DNA from: Phaeotremella fagi
Lineage: Eukaryota > Basidiomycota > Tremellomycetes > Tremellales > Phaeotremellaceae
Direction of reading: 5' to 3'
Length of the DNA: 64,000 bases
NCBI GenBank assembly: GCA_001599715.1
Contig: BCHU01000003.1
Location: 248,001-312,000 of the forward strand
The notes beneath the pieces were generated by a model. It saw nothing but the letters and a program-made list of their open reading frames with translations. It was not told the origin of the DNA and made no database searches. The position numbers and the translations under genes are program-made. How positions within the stretch are numbered: position 1 is the first letter of the stretch; the number at the start of each line of letters is the position of its first letter. Below are positions 36,409 through 48,022 of the stretch, piece by piece.

Positions 36409-36751
36409 TGGGGGGACGATCCGGATGTGTTTTTAGATTCTTTTTTCTACTTCCGTACTTTAGATGCTGCTTTATAATTAACCCCTTTCCCGTATTTTTA
36501 ATGTAGTCATATAATTGATGCTTCTGTACTCCACTTGACGAGTGTTATTGATCTATCATGCCTGCAATACACTAAAAAGTGAGAATTCAACTACAGTATC
36601 CAACCAAGAATCCATCCATCCTCATGAATCTCAGGAAAATAAGGAAACATCCCGTAATCAGAGATATCACGATTCTGTACATTTCTCACATTATTCCCAG
36701 AACTACTGTATTTCTATCGAATCCTACCAAACACGTATACTACACAAAAAT
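36409..36751. other. Intergenic region
   Basis: Convergent spacer of 343 bases, AT-rich, no gene seen. Confidence 0.4.
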
Positions 36752-37159
36752 CTATTCGGTAACATCACCAACCGGAAACAAAGAAGACAAAACGGAAACT
36801 CTATCAAAATACATAACCTCCCTCTCCAAAAGATAACCTTGATTCCGAGGAATCAACACCCCCCTAAACCAAATCTCTCTACGTAGATCATATCCCAAAC
36901 TCCAATTCGTACTCGATTTCAAAGATCTAAAACCTATCGGAACGAGTTCATTGACATTGACAATAACATCTTCTCCTGGAGATGAAGTAGAATCATATTC
37001 GAATTGGGAAATGTAGTTTTTTGGTTTGAAAGTCGTTTGGGTTGATTTGAGATATGTTAGATCCTCTTTTATAAGGGTTGTTAATTCTTCCCAGGTATGG
37101 AGGATTTTTGGTTGTGTGTTTTGTGAATCTTGGTTGAGAGTGTTTGGACTTGATGACAT
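36752..37159 (-). CDS. Orphan family F3, copy 1
   Basis: Not recognised. Intronless, 135 residues, MSSSPNTLNQDSQNTQPKIL. Two blocks tie it to the next two genes: WEELTTLIKEDLTYL near residue 25, and WSLGYDLRREIW near residue 90, which matches YELGETLRSSLK (copy 2) and HVLGEGIRTAW (copy 3). Between them lies a YI..F.Y motif (NYISQFEYDS). The C-terminal part (YLLEREVMYFDRVSVLSSLF) is not shared. Confidence 0.55.
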   Translation of the reverse strand: MSSSPNTLNQDSQNTQPKILHTWEELTTLIKEDLTYLKSTQTTFKPKNYISQFEYDSTSSPGEDVIVNVNELVPIGFRSLKSSTNWSLGYDLRREIWFRGVLIPRNQGYLLEREVMYFDRVSVLSSLFPVGDVTE

Positions 37160-37759
37160 TGGGAATTGGATTTGTGTGATTGAAGACAACTGACTGTTCG
37201 ATTTGTAGCTTTATAGGTAAAAACGAATTGAAGAATATGTTGAATTCATTCTTGAGTCCCTTGTTCCCAGTGATCGGGAAGCGGATTTTTGAATTTCTGA
37301 GATTGGACTGAGTTTAATGTAGGAGTTTCAGCGGTGAACGTTTCAATTTCCGACGTTTCACCCTTGAGATAATCTGAATATTCTTTAGAGTGTTTTCCCG
37401 ATAGGGGTTCTCAATGAGGGTAACGATTGGAGGAGAAGTGGAGTTACAAAATGAAAGTGGATGACCTGGGAAGAGTTAATGAAGAACCTGTTAGGATATG
37501 TCAAAAGGCAAGACTTGCCCAGGTATCGTACTTTGGGGTTAGTTCTGCGAGAACCACTAACTTGGGGCTCATTACGGGCGTTTGCAACTGCCACAAAACC
37601 TCTTGAGAATTGCTGCTCTGCATAGATTTTGATACAGAATCGTTAGAAAAATCATAATTCCCATTGAAGACGAAGTTGGTGTGCATGAAGTACAAACAAG
37701 GACATAACACTGTATTGAATCTATGGTTAAATAAAGTAAGTATCCATCCAACCAACCCA
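37160..37759. other. Intergenic region
   Basis: 600 bases between F3 copies 1 and 2. Open frames here have no family signature. No repeat seen. Confidence 0.35.
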
Positions 37760-38248
37760 CTATGATATGGAAGAACTAGCTGCAACTGTGAGCGCCTTCG
37801 CAAGATCTGAAAATCTGAAGGGCTTTTCAAGCTGGTTGTCAGGAAGTGTACTCATGAGAGCGGAAGCCAGACCCATACCAAAATCACCACCCGTCATTGT
37901 TACAAGAATTTTTTGTTTTTTTTCAGCACTTTCTTTCAAAGACGATCGAAGAGTTTCACCCAGCTCATACATCTTAGAACCGCCACCCGCATCGAAATTA
38001 TAATGTGTTGGCATGTGTATCTTTCTAGGTGCGGACTCGGATTCGGTGGTTGAGATTAAGGTGATACTGGTATCAACAGTAGCCTGATTTGGTTGATATA
38101 TGAAACTCTGGTTGATGAAGGCTGAGTGTTTCTTGTAGTTGTCTGTAACTCGGACGACGTCTGTTGGATATGACGGATCTTGAAGTATCAATTCGGATAA
38201 CTGGTCTCTGGTGTTTAGCACCGATGAAGACGATGATGTGGTTGCCAT
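37760..38248 (-). CDS. Orphan family F3, copy 2
   Basis: Not recognised. Intronless, 162 residues from MATTSSSSSVLNTRDQLSEL; an in-frame ATG at 38321-38323 would add 25 residues, but the paralogues favour the shorter start. Family blocks: RDQLSELILQDPSYP, IHMPTHYNFDAGGG and YELGETLRSSLKESAEKKQK. The block MPTHYNF matches IPTHYRF in copy 3. The C-terminus TGGDFGMGLASALMSTL and FSDLAKALTVAASSSIS is unique. Confidence 0.6.
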   Translation of the reverse strand: MATTSSSSSVLNTRDQLSELILQDPSYPTDVVRVTDNYKKHSAFINQSFIYQPNQATVDTSITLISTTESESAPRKIHMPTHYNFDAGGGSKMYELGETLRSSLKESAEKKQKILVTMTGGDFGMGLASALMSTLPDNQLEKPFRFSDLAKALTVAASSSIS

Positions 38249-38795
38249 TGATGTGGTTTGAGTTTGTTTGCTTGGGGAAATTGATGTGAATGTAAGAAAT
38301 GAAAACGATGATCTATCTATCATGGAAACATTTGACAAAACACAAGCTCCACTTTAATTTAAAGTCCGTCAAAGGAAAAGGACATTCGAGGTCATCTTTC
38401 ATAAAAAGATTGAATGAAGGAAGCCTCCATCATCTATTTTTAATCTACAATTTTCGGTCCGAAACAATTCTTAGAAAGTCTTAGTAATCAAACAAAGAAG
38501 CAGTGTGAGTTTGGAAGGCAATCCCAATTTTGCTAACGAGATCACACTTGAATCTGGAATTAAAAGAAAATGAAGTCACTTTCGGAAATGCAAAAGTACC
38601 GTAGCGGCGCTGCCAATTGTTGACAACTGTACTCGTACTTGTACTTACAGTACAAGAGTACTTGGACACTCGTACCTGTACTTTAGAGTTGTGCTAAAGT
38701 GGCAAGGTTGAGTGAGTCAGATCATCGATCGCATGCTACAAGATGCACCAAAGTGTCTCTCTTTTACAAATCAAGTTGCGAGTTCATCGGAATAC
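38249..38795. promoter_or_regulatory. Intergenic region with a GTACNNGTAC cluster
   Basis: 547 bases between F3 copies 2 and 3. GTACTCGTAC (38629), overlapping GTACTTGTAC (38635) and GTACCTGTAC (38672) lie within 53 bases, with further GTAC cores between them. Position suggests a promoter element for copy 2 or a 3' element for copy 3; inferred. Confidence 0.45.
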
Positions 38796-39278
38796 CTAAA
38801 AAGTTCGACGACGTTTTAAACCTGTAATCTCTCCTTCTTGCTCCCCCCCTTCTCCTTGCTCCCCTTGGTCGATACCCTGAAAAAATAACTTATCAGCCTT
38901 ATTCTCCGGAAGCACTTGGAACATGGTATCCTCCAACGTCTGTAGCTCATCCCCATCCCCACCCCCATCCTCGCCCTCGTTGTCGCTGTCGTCGACAACC
39001 ACATCTTCATACCAAGCCGTACGAATTCCTTCACCAAGAACATGAGTTGGTATCTCGGAACCACCAAATCTATAATGCGTGGGTATCGAGGTCCAACCCC
39101 CGGTTTCTGGGGGTTGGAGAGGGATGTAAGAGAATCTAGTTTTGATGTAGTCTTCCCAAACTCTTGCTGTCTCGTCGTTCATCGCTCGGGCCACTGTGGG
39201 GTAATTATCTGTCATAACCAGTTCCTCAAATTCAGTTATGTCGTTCAATAACGGTAGATCTAGATGATCGAGATTCAT
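38796..39278 (-). CDS. Orphan family F3, copy 3
   Basis: Not recognised. Intronless, 160 residues, MNLDHLDLPLLNDITEFEEL. Family blocks ELVMTDNYPTVARAMNDE, DYIKTRFSYIPLQPP, SIPTHYRFGGSEIPTHVLGE and GIRTAW. A strongly acidic stretch follows (VVVDDSDNEGEDGGGDGDEL), and the protein ends GLKRRRTF, a possible basic nuclear-type signal. The acidic stretch is a likely recent expansion absent from the other copies. Confidence 0.6.
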   Translation of the reverse strand: MNLDHLDLPLLNDITEFEELVMTDNYPTVARAMNDETARVWEDYIKTRFSYIPLQPPETGGWTSIPTHYRFGGSEIPTHVLGEGIRTAWYEDVVVDDSDNEGEDGGGDGDELQTLEDTMFQVLPENKADKLFFQGIDQGEQGEGGEQEGEITGLKRRRTF

Positions 39279-39641
39279 TCTGTGATTTGTGTTCTTCAAA
39301 CTTGGTTGTTCATCAGTAATAACGCTTTAAATGACCTCTGTCGGACTTTTTGACCCTACAGGAATTGATTTTGATTTGAAGACTTCTCTCCAACAAATTC
39401 AGCATTTTTCATTTATCAGATTTTCGTGATTTATTTGTTTGTACTGGAAGATTGTCAAGATCCGAAAAGTTCATTGAATGGTACACCGCAGTTCTCACTC
39501 AATTCAATGGTTTACTTTCTTCTTCGACTTTAAAAAAGATCAAGGTCCTGTACAACCAAGCTGGCCCTGTACTATAGTATATAGTTTTCATTGATTATCT
39601 ATTAATCTACAACAAGAAATTATAAAGTTGAGATGATAGCC
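39279..39641. other. Intergenic region
   Basis: 363 bases between F3 copy 3 and the IBTK-like gene, both minus. No gene seen. Confidence 0.35.
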
Positions 39642-42600
39642 TCACGACTTCCCTCTACCACCTCCAACAGTTTTCCCAGGGGTGAAACTAGGAGCCTGAA
39701 CATTTAAATTATTTCTGACAGTCTCCGTAGATTTCCTCGTCATCTCATCATTATTGTTTTTATTATTATCAATCTTGAGTCCAGGTTGAACACCATTCCC
39801 CTTATCTCTATCAGATTTATCGTTAGTCTTCGAAAGTCCACCTCTTCCTTTATTAGCTTTTCTTGTTCCCGTACCACCTCTACCACGTCCACCTCCACGA
39901 GTAGCATTACCACCACCACCACCGCCACTGGCTTTAGCTACTTTAGCTTCCTCCTCCTGCCACCATCTCATGAATTCAATTTCCGCCACCCTAGCTTCTT
40001 CAGCTTTTCTTTCTTCCTCCTGAATCTCAGTTAAACTGGCTACCGGTTTCTTGAAACTATCGGCGAAATCACGTTCCTGCTGTTGGATAGCTAACAAAGA
40101 GAATGCTTGGGTATTAGGTGACGAAGGTGTTACAGGTACAGGAGCTGCGAAAGATGACGTGTTGGTCCAAGCTGTGTCTCTGTACGGTTCATCAGATAAA
40201 CCCCTTCTAAAAAGAGGGAAGACTTACGAAGAAGTTCGACGACCAGATGAACTGGGTAAAGATAATTTTACTGGTGTGATAACTTTTGAAGAACTTTGTT
40301 GTCTTAGAGGAACAGGTGAGGATATATTGTTTGAACGACCGATGAATCCTGAAGCGGATTCCTTGGTTAATCCCTGTTGGGATTGAACAGCCGATAAAGA
40401 GGTTTTCGGTCTTTCAGTACTTCTCCAAGGACTACCAGAAGACGGTCCACTAGTCGATAAAACGGATGTAGAATTCGAAGCGACCGGTCGAGAAGGTGGA
40501 GAGGGTGTTGGGGTTGGTTGACTAGCCAATCTTTTCTTATCTTTCTGCGAGAGTTTAGCAGAAGGTGTTATCGGTGCACCAGCGATACTGGGTTTCGAAT
40601 TCGCAGCTTCCGCCATAATAGTTCGCATATCCACCCTGTATCATATTAATTAACAGTCATGGAATGATAAGAATCACACTCACTTTTCACTCTCGACAGC
40701 ACGAGATTTCCATACAGGTCCCCCTCCACGCTGAGAATTCAAGCTCAGAGGTGTGATAGGGCGCGACGATCTCAAATTTAAATCGGAATTATCAGTCTTG
40801 GGAGTTGGGATATCATCATCCATGGCGAAGATATCATCAACCGCCGAAGTCGACGCAACAGGTTGCAAAACAGGACTACACATTGGTGAAGGCGTACGTC
40901 GACGATTAGCTTGATCTTTGACAGGTGTCATCGTGTCGACAGGAGAAATGATCGGTGATCTAGGTTTCCATTTCCTAGGTACTCTGACTCGAGGTACCGG
41001 TATATCCTGGACGGATAACCATTCACGATGTTTCTCCATTGCTTCGTTTACCAAAATGTGTTTTCGAGGGACAGGTTGTTTCGTACTCTGTTGGTGTGAG
41101 ATAACATCGCACAGCTCTTGCAGAACGTCATCATCCATATCATCCAGTAAGCCACTTTCAAGCATTGTCTCCATACAAGCGATAATGTAATCGAAAACAC
41201 TAAGTTTGAGAGTCGTTGCTTGATAAAATGCAGCTTCTGTAGCCAATGCTGCAGCATTATAGACGTTACAATGACGAGTGATGACTCTTGAGCAAATGAG
41301 AATAAGTCGGTCGAGTAATAATTCAGTCTAAATAAAAATCAAGTCTCAGTATTCATCTTAAAGTTGAGAAGATGAAACTTACCGCAGCAGCTAAAACTTC
41401 AAAAACGAAATCAAGGAATTCATCCAAAGTTTCTTGATCTTCAGAAGTGGTTGATATGTCAGTAAGGAAGCTGATTAAAGACGAACTTAACTTACGTAGA
41501 TAATCAAACAAGTCTTCTTCTTTCCCTTCATGTATAAACTTGAAAACCAATTTCATAGGTCTCCACCGTAAATGATCCATCTTGATGACGATATTCCCAT
41601 CAGTCTGTCGAGTAGACGTCCAATCCTTATCAGCAAACATAGCTTCAAAGAACGGACATCTAGCACGCAAAATGATTGATTGACATGAAACAGTTTTATC
41701 AGCCAATAAGACCGTGACATCACATTGTGAAGGTGGTGGTGATACATTTGAAGTGTAGCCGAAGAAATTTTGCAGATCCCTTGGTAAGGTTCGATTTGGG
41801 ATTGGAGTTTTACCAGCGACCGATAAAACTGGTTTCAATTCTACTAAATCGAAAACTTCTGTCAGATATTTTAAATCGTTTTTGATGTCCCCAATAGGAA
41901 GTTTTAAATCTTTGAATTTTTCTTGGATTTCCCTTGCAACCCTAGGATCCCAAATTGCAGCAACATCATCCGAATAGATATACTGAATCAATAAAAAGAT
42001 AACCATTGGATGACAAACTTCGAATTTGATGATACCCTTATCGATCAATTTTATTCGATCAAAAGATTTAGTCCCATTCAACACCTCAGCAAATGATGGT
42101 ATTCTCAAAGAAAGGAAAACACCATGAGCAGGAATAGAATAGTCACCAACGACTAAAGAGATATCGCTACCGACTAGACTTTCACTCCAAGAAAACAGTG
42201 ATTCCAGACTACTAGCGGACCATCTTTTGAGTATCGAACATAATTTGATCGAAACAGCTAAATCCTTGACGATCGAATTCGTACTTTCATCTTCACCATC
42301 GTCATCGACAGAAACGGCGGTTGCGTTATTCAGACGATCGAAATCCTCTGCTGTCATTTGATGTTCGAACCTTTGGAAATGAGGTTGAAGAAGGAAGAGA
42401 TCTTCTTCAAGTGTTCGACCAATCAACGTTATCGGTTTCGCCTGAGCGTCGACTCGGATTGCAGCGAACGCTCCGGATTCGTTGGCTGCTACTTTGATCA
42501 CTCGTTGGAGATACGGTATCCTCTTGAAACGATGTTGGCCACCGGACTTGATTCTTGATCGAACAAAAACATGGCCAGAGTGAGTGCAAATAATAACCGT

Positions 42601-44472
42601 CCCATCAGAACCCAAAGCCACGTCCTAAACATTCAGTCGTCAGATCACACATATTTAGTAGACGCAATAACTCACTTTGACCGCCGTGAAATTCTTACGC
42701 AAAGCCCAAATCAACTGCGGTTTCACAGAAACATGCCTATCCCTTGCATCTTTAGATATATCCTCTAACGGGTTAGGAAGTGTAAAAGTGAAAACATCTC
42801 CAATAGAAGAAAGTGCAGCGAAAGTTACCCCGTTACTAGTCACTTTTTTGATCATAGGTCGAAGAGTCGATTGAGGCGGTCTGAAAGGGAACGCCTCTGA
42901 GAGTATCCTAGGTGTCGAAAAACTGATTTTGAAATGTGCATCATGATGGAAACAGATGACGTCGAATGTATCTGATAGACAAATCATTGCGTAGTCCTTG
43001 TACATGTCAGCTGAATTCCAGATCGGTAGGGGATACACTTACGGACATAGCTACATCGATAACGGGTTGTGAAATGACGGTAACTTTTCTAGGTAGAACT
43101 TGCACAGGATTTGAAGATTTCTCATAACCTTTTCCAAATCAGCCTACCTCCAGTGGCTCAGAGAAAAATCACATACCTAAATGACCAGCGTTGGTCCCCC
43201 AAGTCCAAAGACTATCCTCAGTCCAACAAGCACTAGCCATCCGTCCAGCCGCGACACCTCTAACAACCTCCTTTTTCAATGGACCAACGATTCTTCGTGG
43301 ATTATATTGAACGAGGTCATCACCATCTTTAGCCATCAAGTTCAAAGGTCGATCAGCTGGATCTATCACGTAACCTAATTGTGAGAATCTGTTCAATCCC
43401 CATGAAAGTATATAGCCTCCGGATGTCAGAGCTAAAGTATGATCTTGGGCTAAAGCTGTTGAGATTATCGTATGGGGTTGATCTGTCATTGGCAACAATG
43501 CATATTGAGAATGAACAGGTCGACCGAGACTATAATTTCTTTATCAGCTTTAACACTCGAGGATCGCTGCTTGAAAGCTTACCGTCCATTAGCTCCAAAT
43601 CCACAGATACTCAAATTACCTCTAGCTTCCGAAGTCACAACAGCAGTATGCAATTTAGCCATCGAAACGTCTTTAACGCCGATATGATAAAACCGTTCAG
43701 CTGGATCAGGTCTATCGCTAGCTTGACGTTGAGTGAGTAAATTGATACGATCAGGGAACGATTTGTCCGATACGTCTCCAGTACCAAGTACGAAATTACC
43801 TATCAAATATTGAGTTACAGCTACCCAAAGAAAAAAGCTTGGTTGGACTCACGATTTACGCCCCAAACGAATAAATCAGTCCCATCAACATCATTAGATG
43901 GATTGGTCTAAGCATGGATCAGAATAACGATATCTAAATGAATCAAACGACTTACCCCATCAACAGTCCCATTGAATAAATCAAAAGCCGTCAACCCTTC
44001 AGCATCCTTAACCGAAACATCGATATCGTTTCTCGCCAAAAGATCTCTAGCAGCTTTAACGTTCCCAACGAAAAGAGCCCGATGTAAAGCTGTATAACCA
44101 GATTCATAATCCTGCAGATTAACTGAGATATTTGGATTCCTTAATAAGATCGATAGGAAGGTGTAAGCGATGGGAGTATGGGAAGATGCAGCTTGATGAA
44201 GAACACTATAATGAAACGTTATCTCATCGAATCTCACGATTGAAGAACTTAACTTACGTTCTACCAAACGAATCCCTCTCATTGGGATCACCTTTAACGA
44301 TTCCACCATGTAACCCACCCAAAGTCCAACTTCTACCTCCACTAGCACTACCTACACCACCTGCTCCAGTTGACGAACTAGAGAAATTCTTTGAAGAATT
44401 CGAGGTTCCATCCAATTCCGCTCTAAAAGCTTTAAGATTACCATTATAATAATGTACGTGTAGATTAGGCAT
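39642..44472 (-). CDS. Ankyrin / RCC1 / BTB protein (IBTK-like)
   Basis: Large multidomain protein starting MPNLHVHYYNGNLKAFRAEL. Order: ankyrin repeats (NLQDYESGYTALHRALFVGN, DIDVSVKDAEGLTAFDLFNG), then RCC1 repeats (NLSICGFGANGRLG, LALTSGGYILSWGLNRFSQL, WTEDSLWTWGTNAGHLGM, VALGSDGTVIICTHSGHVFV), then two BTB domains (GSDISLVVGDYSIPAHGVFL; SQCDVTVLLADKTVSCQSII then LRARCPFFEAMFA). The C-terminus is Ser/Pro-rich and ends in an Arg-Gly-rich tail (GGGGGGNATRGGGRGRGGTG). This order matches IBTK, in animals a CUL3 substrate adaptor, so a ubiquitin-ligase adaptor role is likely by homology. About nine introns. Confidence 0.82.
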
Positions 44473-45762
44473 ATAGCAAGAAGAGGGGTTGAAATGGGGG
44501 ATTCGATCGAGTTGGAAAATCAAAAATTATTATTTTTTTGATTTTAACTCGATGGAATACCTTTTGAGAAATCCGATTTTTGAGGAAGATGGCCTCAAGG
44601 ATTTCCTGGGTTTTGGTTTTGGTTTGTTTTAAATCGATGGGTAAGCTTGGATTTATTCTGATATGTCTTGATGGTCTTTGAATCTGAAGGAACTACCGAA
44701 GAAGACTAAGTGTTCAGAAGCTGATATTTCAAGATCGGATGGAAGATTCGTGATCGGAGTTAAGTTGGTATCAGATGCTGTATATCGTTCACGAATAAGG
44801 TTGATTGAGGTTTACTTGTTTATATATAGATGTTGGTTACAGATTTGACTGGTGATGTATATAGATAATGTAATGATTGTAATGATCAGAATGTCATATA
44901 ATTTGTTTATGCAATAGAACTAGACGTACCGGGTAAAGACACGTTCATCCAAGTAATGTTCGTGTTTAGTGGCCAGTGGCGATCAACACAAACGCAACAC
45001 GAAACAACCAAACAAGACACCAGTCAAAGTAAGTCGAATTGCACTCCAAAGAAACAAAAGACGGATTGAAAGAATGCATAGAACAACCAGTACAATAAAA
45101 CAAAAACATGTATCCCATTAAAATGGACCGATCACTGCGTGTTTGAATCTCAAGAGTTCGGTGAGTATAAGGCGATAACCTCTCTGGATGATGGAGGTAT
45201 CGTGGGTGTTTCTAGGTGATTCTATAAATAGCGAGTGGATGTAGGTTAAGCATCGCTCGCAGAGTGTAAGCACCGGTAGGAGGAGGGTGGAGAAGGGGTT
45301 TGGGAAGGGGTTTCATTTGGTTAGAAAAACTTCTATCGAAAATCTCACTTTTCAAGCTACTCAAGTATGTATCACACTTTGGATAGCTTGGAAAGTGATA
45401 TTTTCGACGCGAAGATTTTACGTGTCAAATGAATCCATTCTCCTAGAGACGGACGTCCAAACTCCAAAATCAAATCCAATTCAACAAACTTTTAAATCGT
45501 ATATCGATTCAGAAAAAGGTTTTCCACCCATGTTCAGCGTCTGTGAAGCACCCATCCCGTTGTACAGCTAAAAAAGCCTGCGGGAGGATAGCAAATGAAC
45601 GCTAATTCTCGAAACACAGAAATGAGTCGAGAGGATTTGGTTCTACGCTATATAATGATCTGTTGAACACGTCATCGGGATGAGGATGACGCTGAGTTGG
45701 ATCGGAGAGCGGGGTGTATGTATAGGGGAGGGGGGTGGGGGGGGGGGGGGGGGTGGCGGTGG
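44473..45762. other. Gene-poor region before the assembly gap
   Basis: About 1.3 kb with no recognised gene. Long poly-T/A runs near 44530, and a G tract at 45725-45762 that grows to 16 G in a row just before the N gap. It should include the IBTK-like promoter. Confidence 0.45.
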
Positions 45763-45861
45763 NNNNNNNNNNNNNNNNNNNNNNNNNNNNNNNNNNNNNN
45801 NNNNNNNNNNNNNNNNNNNNNNNNNNNNNNNNNNNNNNNNNNNNNNNNNNNNNNNNNNNNN
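45763..45861. other. Assembly gap (99 N)
   Basis: Run of 99 N directly after the G-rich tract GGTGGCGGTGG. Probably a sequencing or assembly failure at G-rich DNA; the true length is unknown. Confidence 0.98.
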
Positions 45862-45994
45862 TTGGACATGGATTGATGGAGGAGGTAAGGTTAGTAATGC
45901 TTTGCATGCAAGTTCTACAAAGTTCACTGGGAGAATGGGTCAGCTATGTCGACGACTGAGGCGGTTCACCTGTACTCACATTTCGTCAAATTCA

Positions 45995-47843
45995 TTATCG
46001 GTCTGTAAGATGATATCAGTATTAAAACAATACTCAATAAACAAGTTAACGTACAGAATTCATGAGTTTCTTCTGATCTCTTAACCGTACCCTAATGTCG
46101 AAATAATCAGTCGGCGTTTCAAGTATAACACCGTGTGGCAAAAAGCAACTCACCTTCCAAGCCTCTTCAAAGTCAACAGGGAGGATGACATAACGATTCT
46201 TTCGGACAGCTATGGTTTAGATAGTTAGTCGAGATACTGCTTGATACGGACAACACAACTAACCCTGTAGACCAGCAGATTGACAGATGGAAGCAATTTG
46301 AGCGTTACTCAATCGATCAGGTCGAGAGACGTCTATTGGGGAGTTAGCTTCCTTCAGGAATAGGTCCAGCTAACGTACAATCTTCGAGATCAACATCAGG
46401 ACTCAAGTTCATTTTCGAAGTAACAGTTTGGAAGACCAATCGACGTTCTCTACGCGAAGGGAAGGGGAATTCGATTTTCCTGTCCAATCGACCAGGACGT
46501 AAAAGAGCTGGATCTAGCGTGTCCTGTCTGTTCGTTGCCATGATAACCTAACACTTGGGTTAGCTTTTAATACAACCCCGTATGAAAACAATACTCACTT
46601 TAACATTAGTTTGTTGATCGAAACCGTCCATTTGATTGAGTAATTCTAGAAGAATACGTTGAACTTCTCTATCCGAACCAGTTTGAGCGTCGAAACGTTT
46701 AGTAGCGATTGCGTCAACTTCATCGATGAAGATGATACATGGTGAATTCTCTCTTGCAAGTCTAAAGACGTCTCTGACCATACGTGGACCCTGCGATGGG
46801 CGTGAGCGATGCAATGCCTTTGGGCTGTCTAAACGATTTGGACCTACCTCTCCTAAATATTTTTGAACAAATTCTGAACCGACTACACGAATGAATGAAG
46901 CTGTAGTAGCATTTGCGACAGCTTTTACCAACATGGTTTTCCCAGTACCTAAGACGTATAAGTGAAATTCCAAGAACGATGCCATGAATAAGGCTCACCT
47001 GGAGGACCATAAAGTAAAACACCTCTAGGTGGATCAATACCAATCTTCCTGTACAGTTCCATCTTTACAAACGTCAGCATCAGCAGGAAAAAACAGAAGA
47101 TATAACAGAATCTATGACTCACCTGAGTAAGAGGTAATTCAACAGCCTCCCTAATCTCTTGTTTCTGAGCGTCCAAACCACCAACATCCGAATATTTAAC
47201 ATCCGGTTTCTCACTATCCCCCATCATTGAAATCGAAGAATCAGCTTCTGGCGGTAAGATATCTACCAAAGCGTTTGAATGACGATGAAGAGCGATCGAT
47301 GAAGACGGTTTCAAAAGTTCTCTATCTAGTGTTGACAAGATTCTAACCACATAATTCGATCCTATTTCTAAATCAGTCTGGGAGTAAAAGCGAAGGGGCT
47401 TTAAGTGGAAATTGACTTACCAGTCGTACTACCGACGATACCCCTCTTCTCATCAACAGCTTCGAGGAATTGACCAATGACCAATGGGACCGATTGGATT
47501 CGTTTAACTTCTTCCTGTGCTCTTAAAAGCTCCCTTCGTAGATTTTGAGTTTCATCACGAATATATTCCTATTGTATCGTCATTATCAGCTAGACTTCTC
47601 GTACTGAAGGAGAAACGTTTAGCTGAACTCACCTCTTGTAGTTCCAAGAACTCTTTATGAGCTTCTAGCCGTTTCCATGTGGAATACAACTCCTCATCAC
47701 CAGCTGGTAGGGATTGGAGGAGAGCCTGTTTCTCTGATATTTGAGAGGGGAGAGTGGGGTCCTGTCGGGGTAGGTCAGTGATACGTTGTGACTCTTGGTT
47801 CTGAAATCACCTCTAGCTTCAGATCTATACCAATTTCCTCCAT
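45995..47843 (-). CDS. RPT3: 26S proteasome regulatory ATPase Rpt3 (subunit 6B, PSMC4 type)
   Basis: AAA+ ATPase of the 19S base ring. Starts [11 protein letters not shown] at 47843; coiled coil [22 protein letters not shown]-fold part [20 protein letters not shown]; then [20 protein letters not shown], Walker A GPPGTGKT (split by an intron after the second Gly), [20 protein letters not shown], Walker [21 protein letters not shown], sensor [18 protein letters not shown], and [20 protein letters not shown]. The last 8-nt exon (45995-46002), after a 52-nt intron (46003-46054), supplies Tyr-Arg-stop, so the protein ends HEFYR, the HbYX gate-opening tail. About nine introns. Confidence 0.93.
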
Positions 47844-48022
47844 TGTAAGATGTAAATGTTGAAGTAGTGTAGAGATTGAGTTGAAAGAGAATGAGAATGA
47901 CGAGCGACGCGCATGCATAAGCTCAACTAAGCGGACATTTAAACATCTCCGCTCCACCTCAAATGTCATCCTTCGTATTCTCTTTCATTCAACATCTAAC
48001 ATAACATCGCAAACACACTACA
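47844..48022. promoter_or_regulatory. Shared divergent promoter RPT3 / ELF1
   Basis: Only 179 bases separate the two outward starts, so they must share regulatory DNA. Contains GACGAGCGACGCGCATGCAT (47899-47918). Role inferred from position. Confidence 0.55.

Noticed and set aside
36752..38248. F3 copy 1 and copy 2 as exons of one gene
   Set aside because: Each has its own ATG and stop and the full pair of family blocks, with 600 bases between them.
45602..46084. Open frames running through the N gap (Pro-rich and Gly-rich)
   Set aside because: They consist of the gap and the G-run; no conserved residues on either side.
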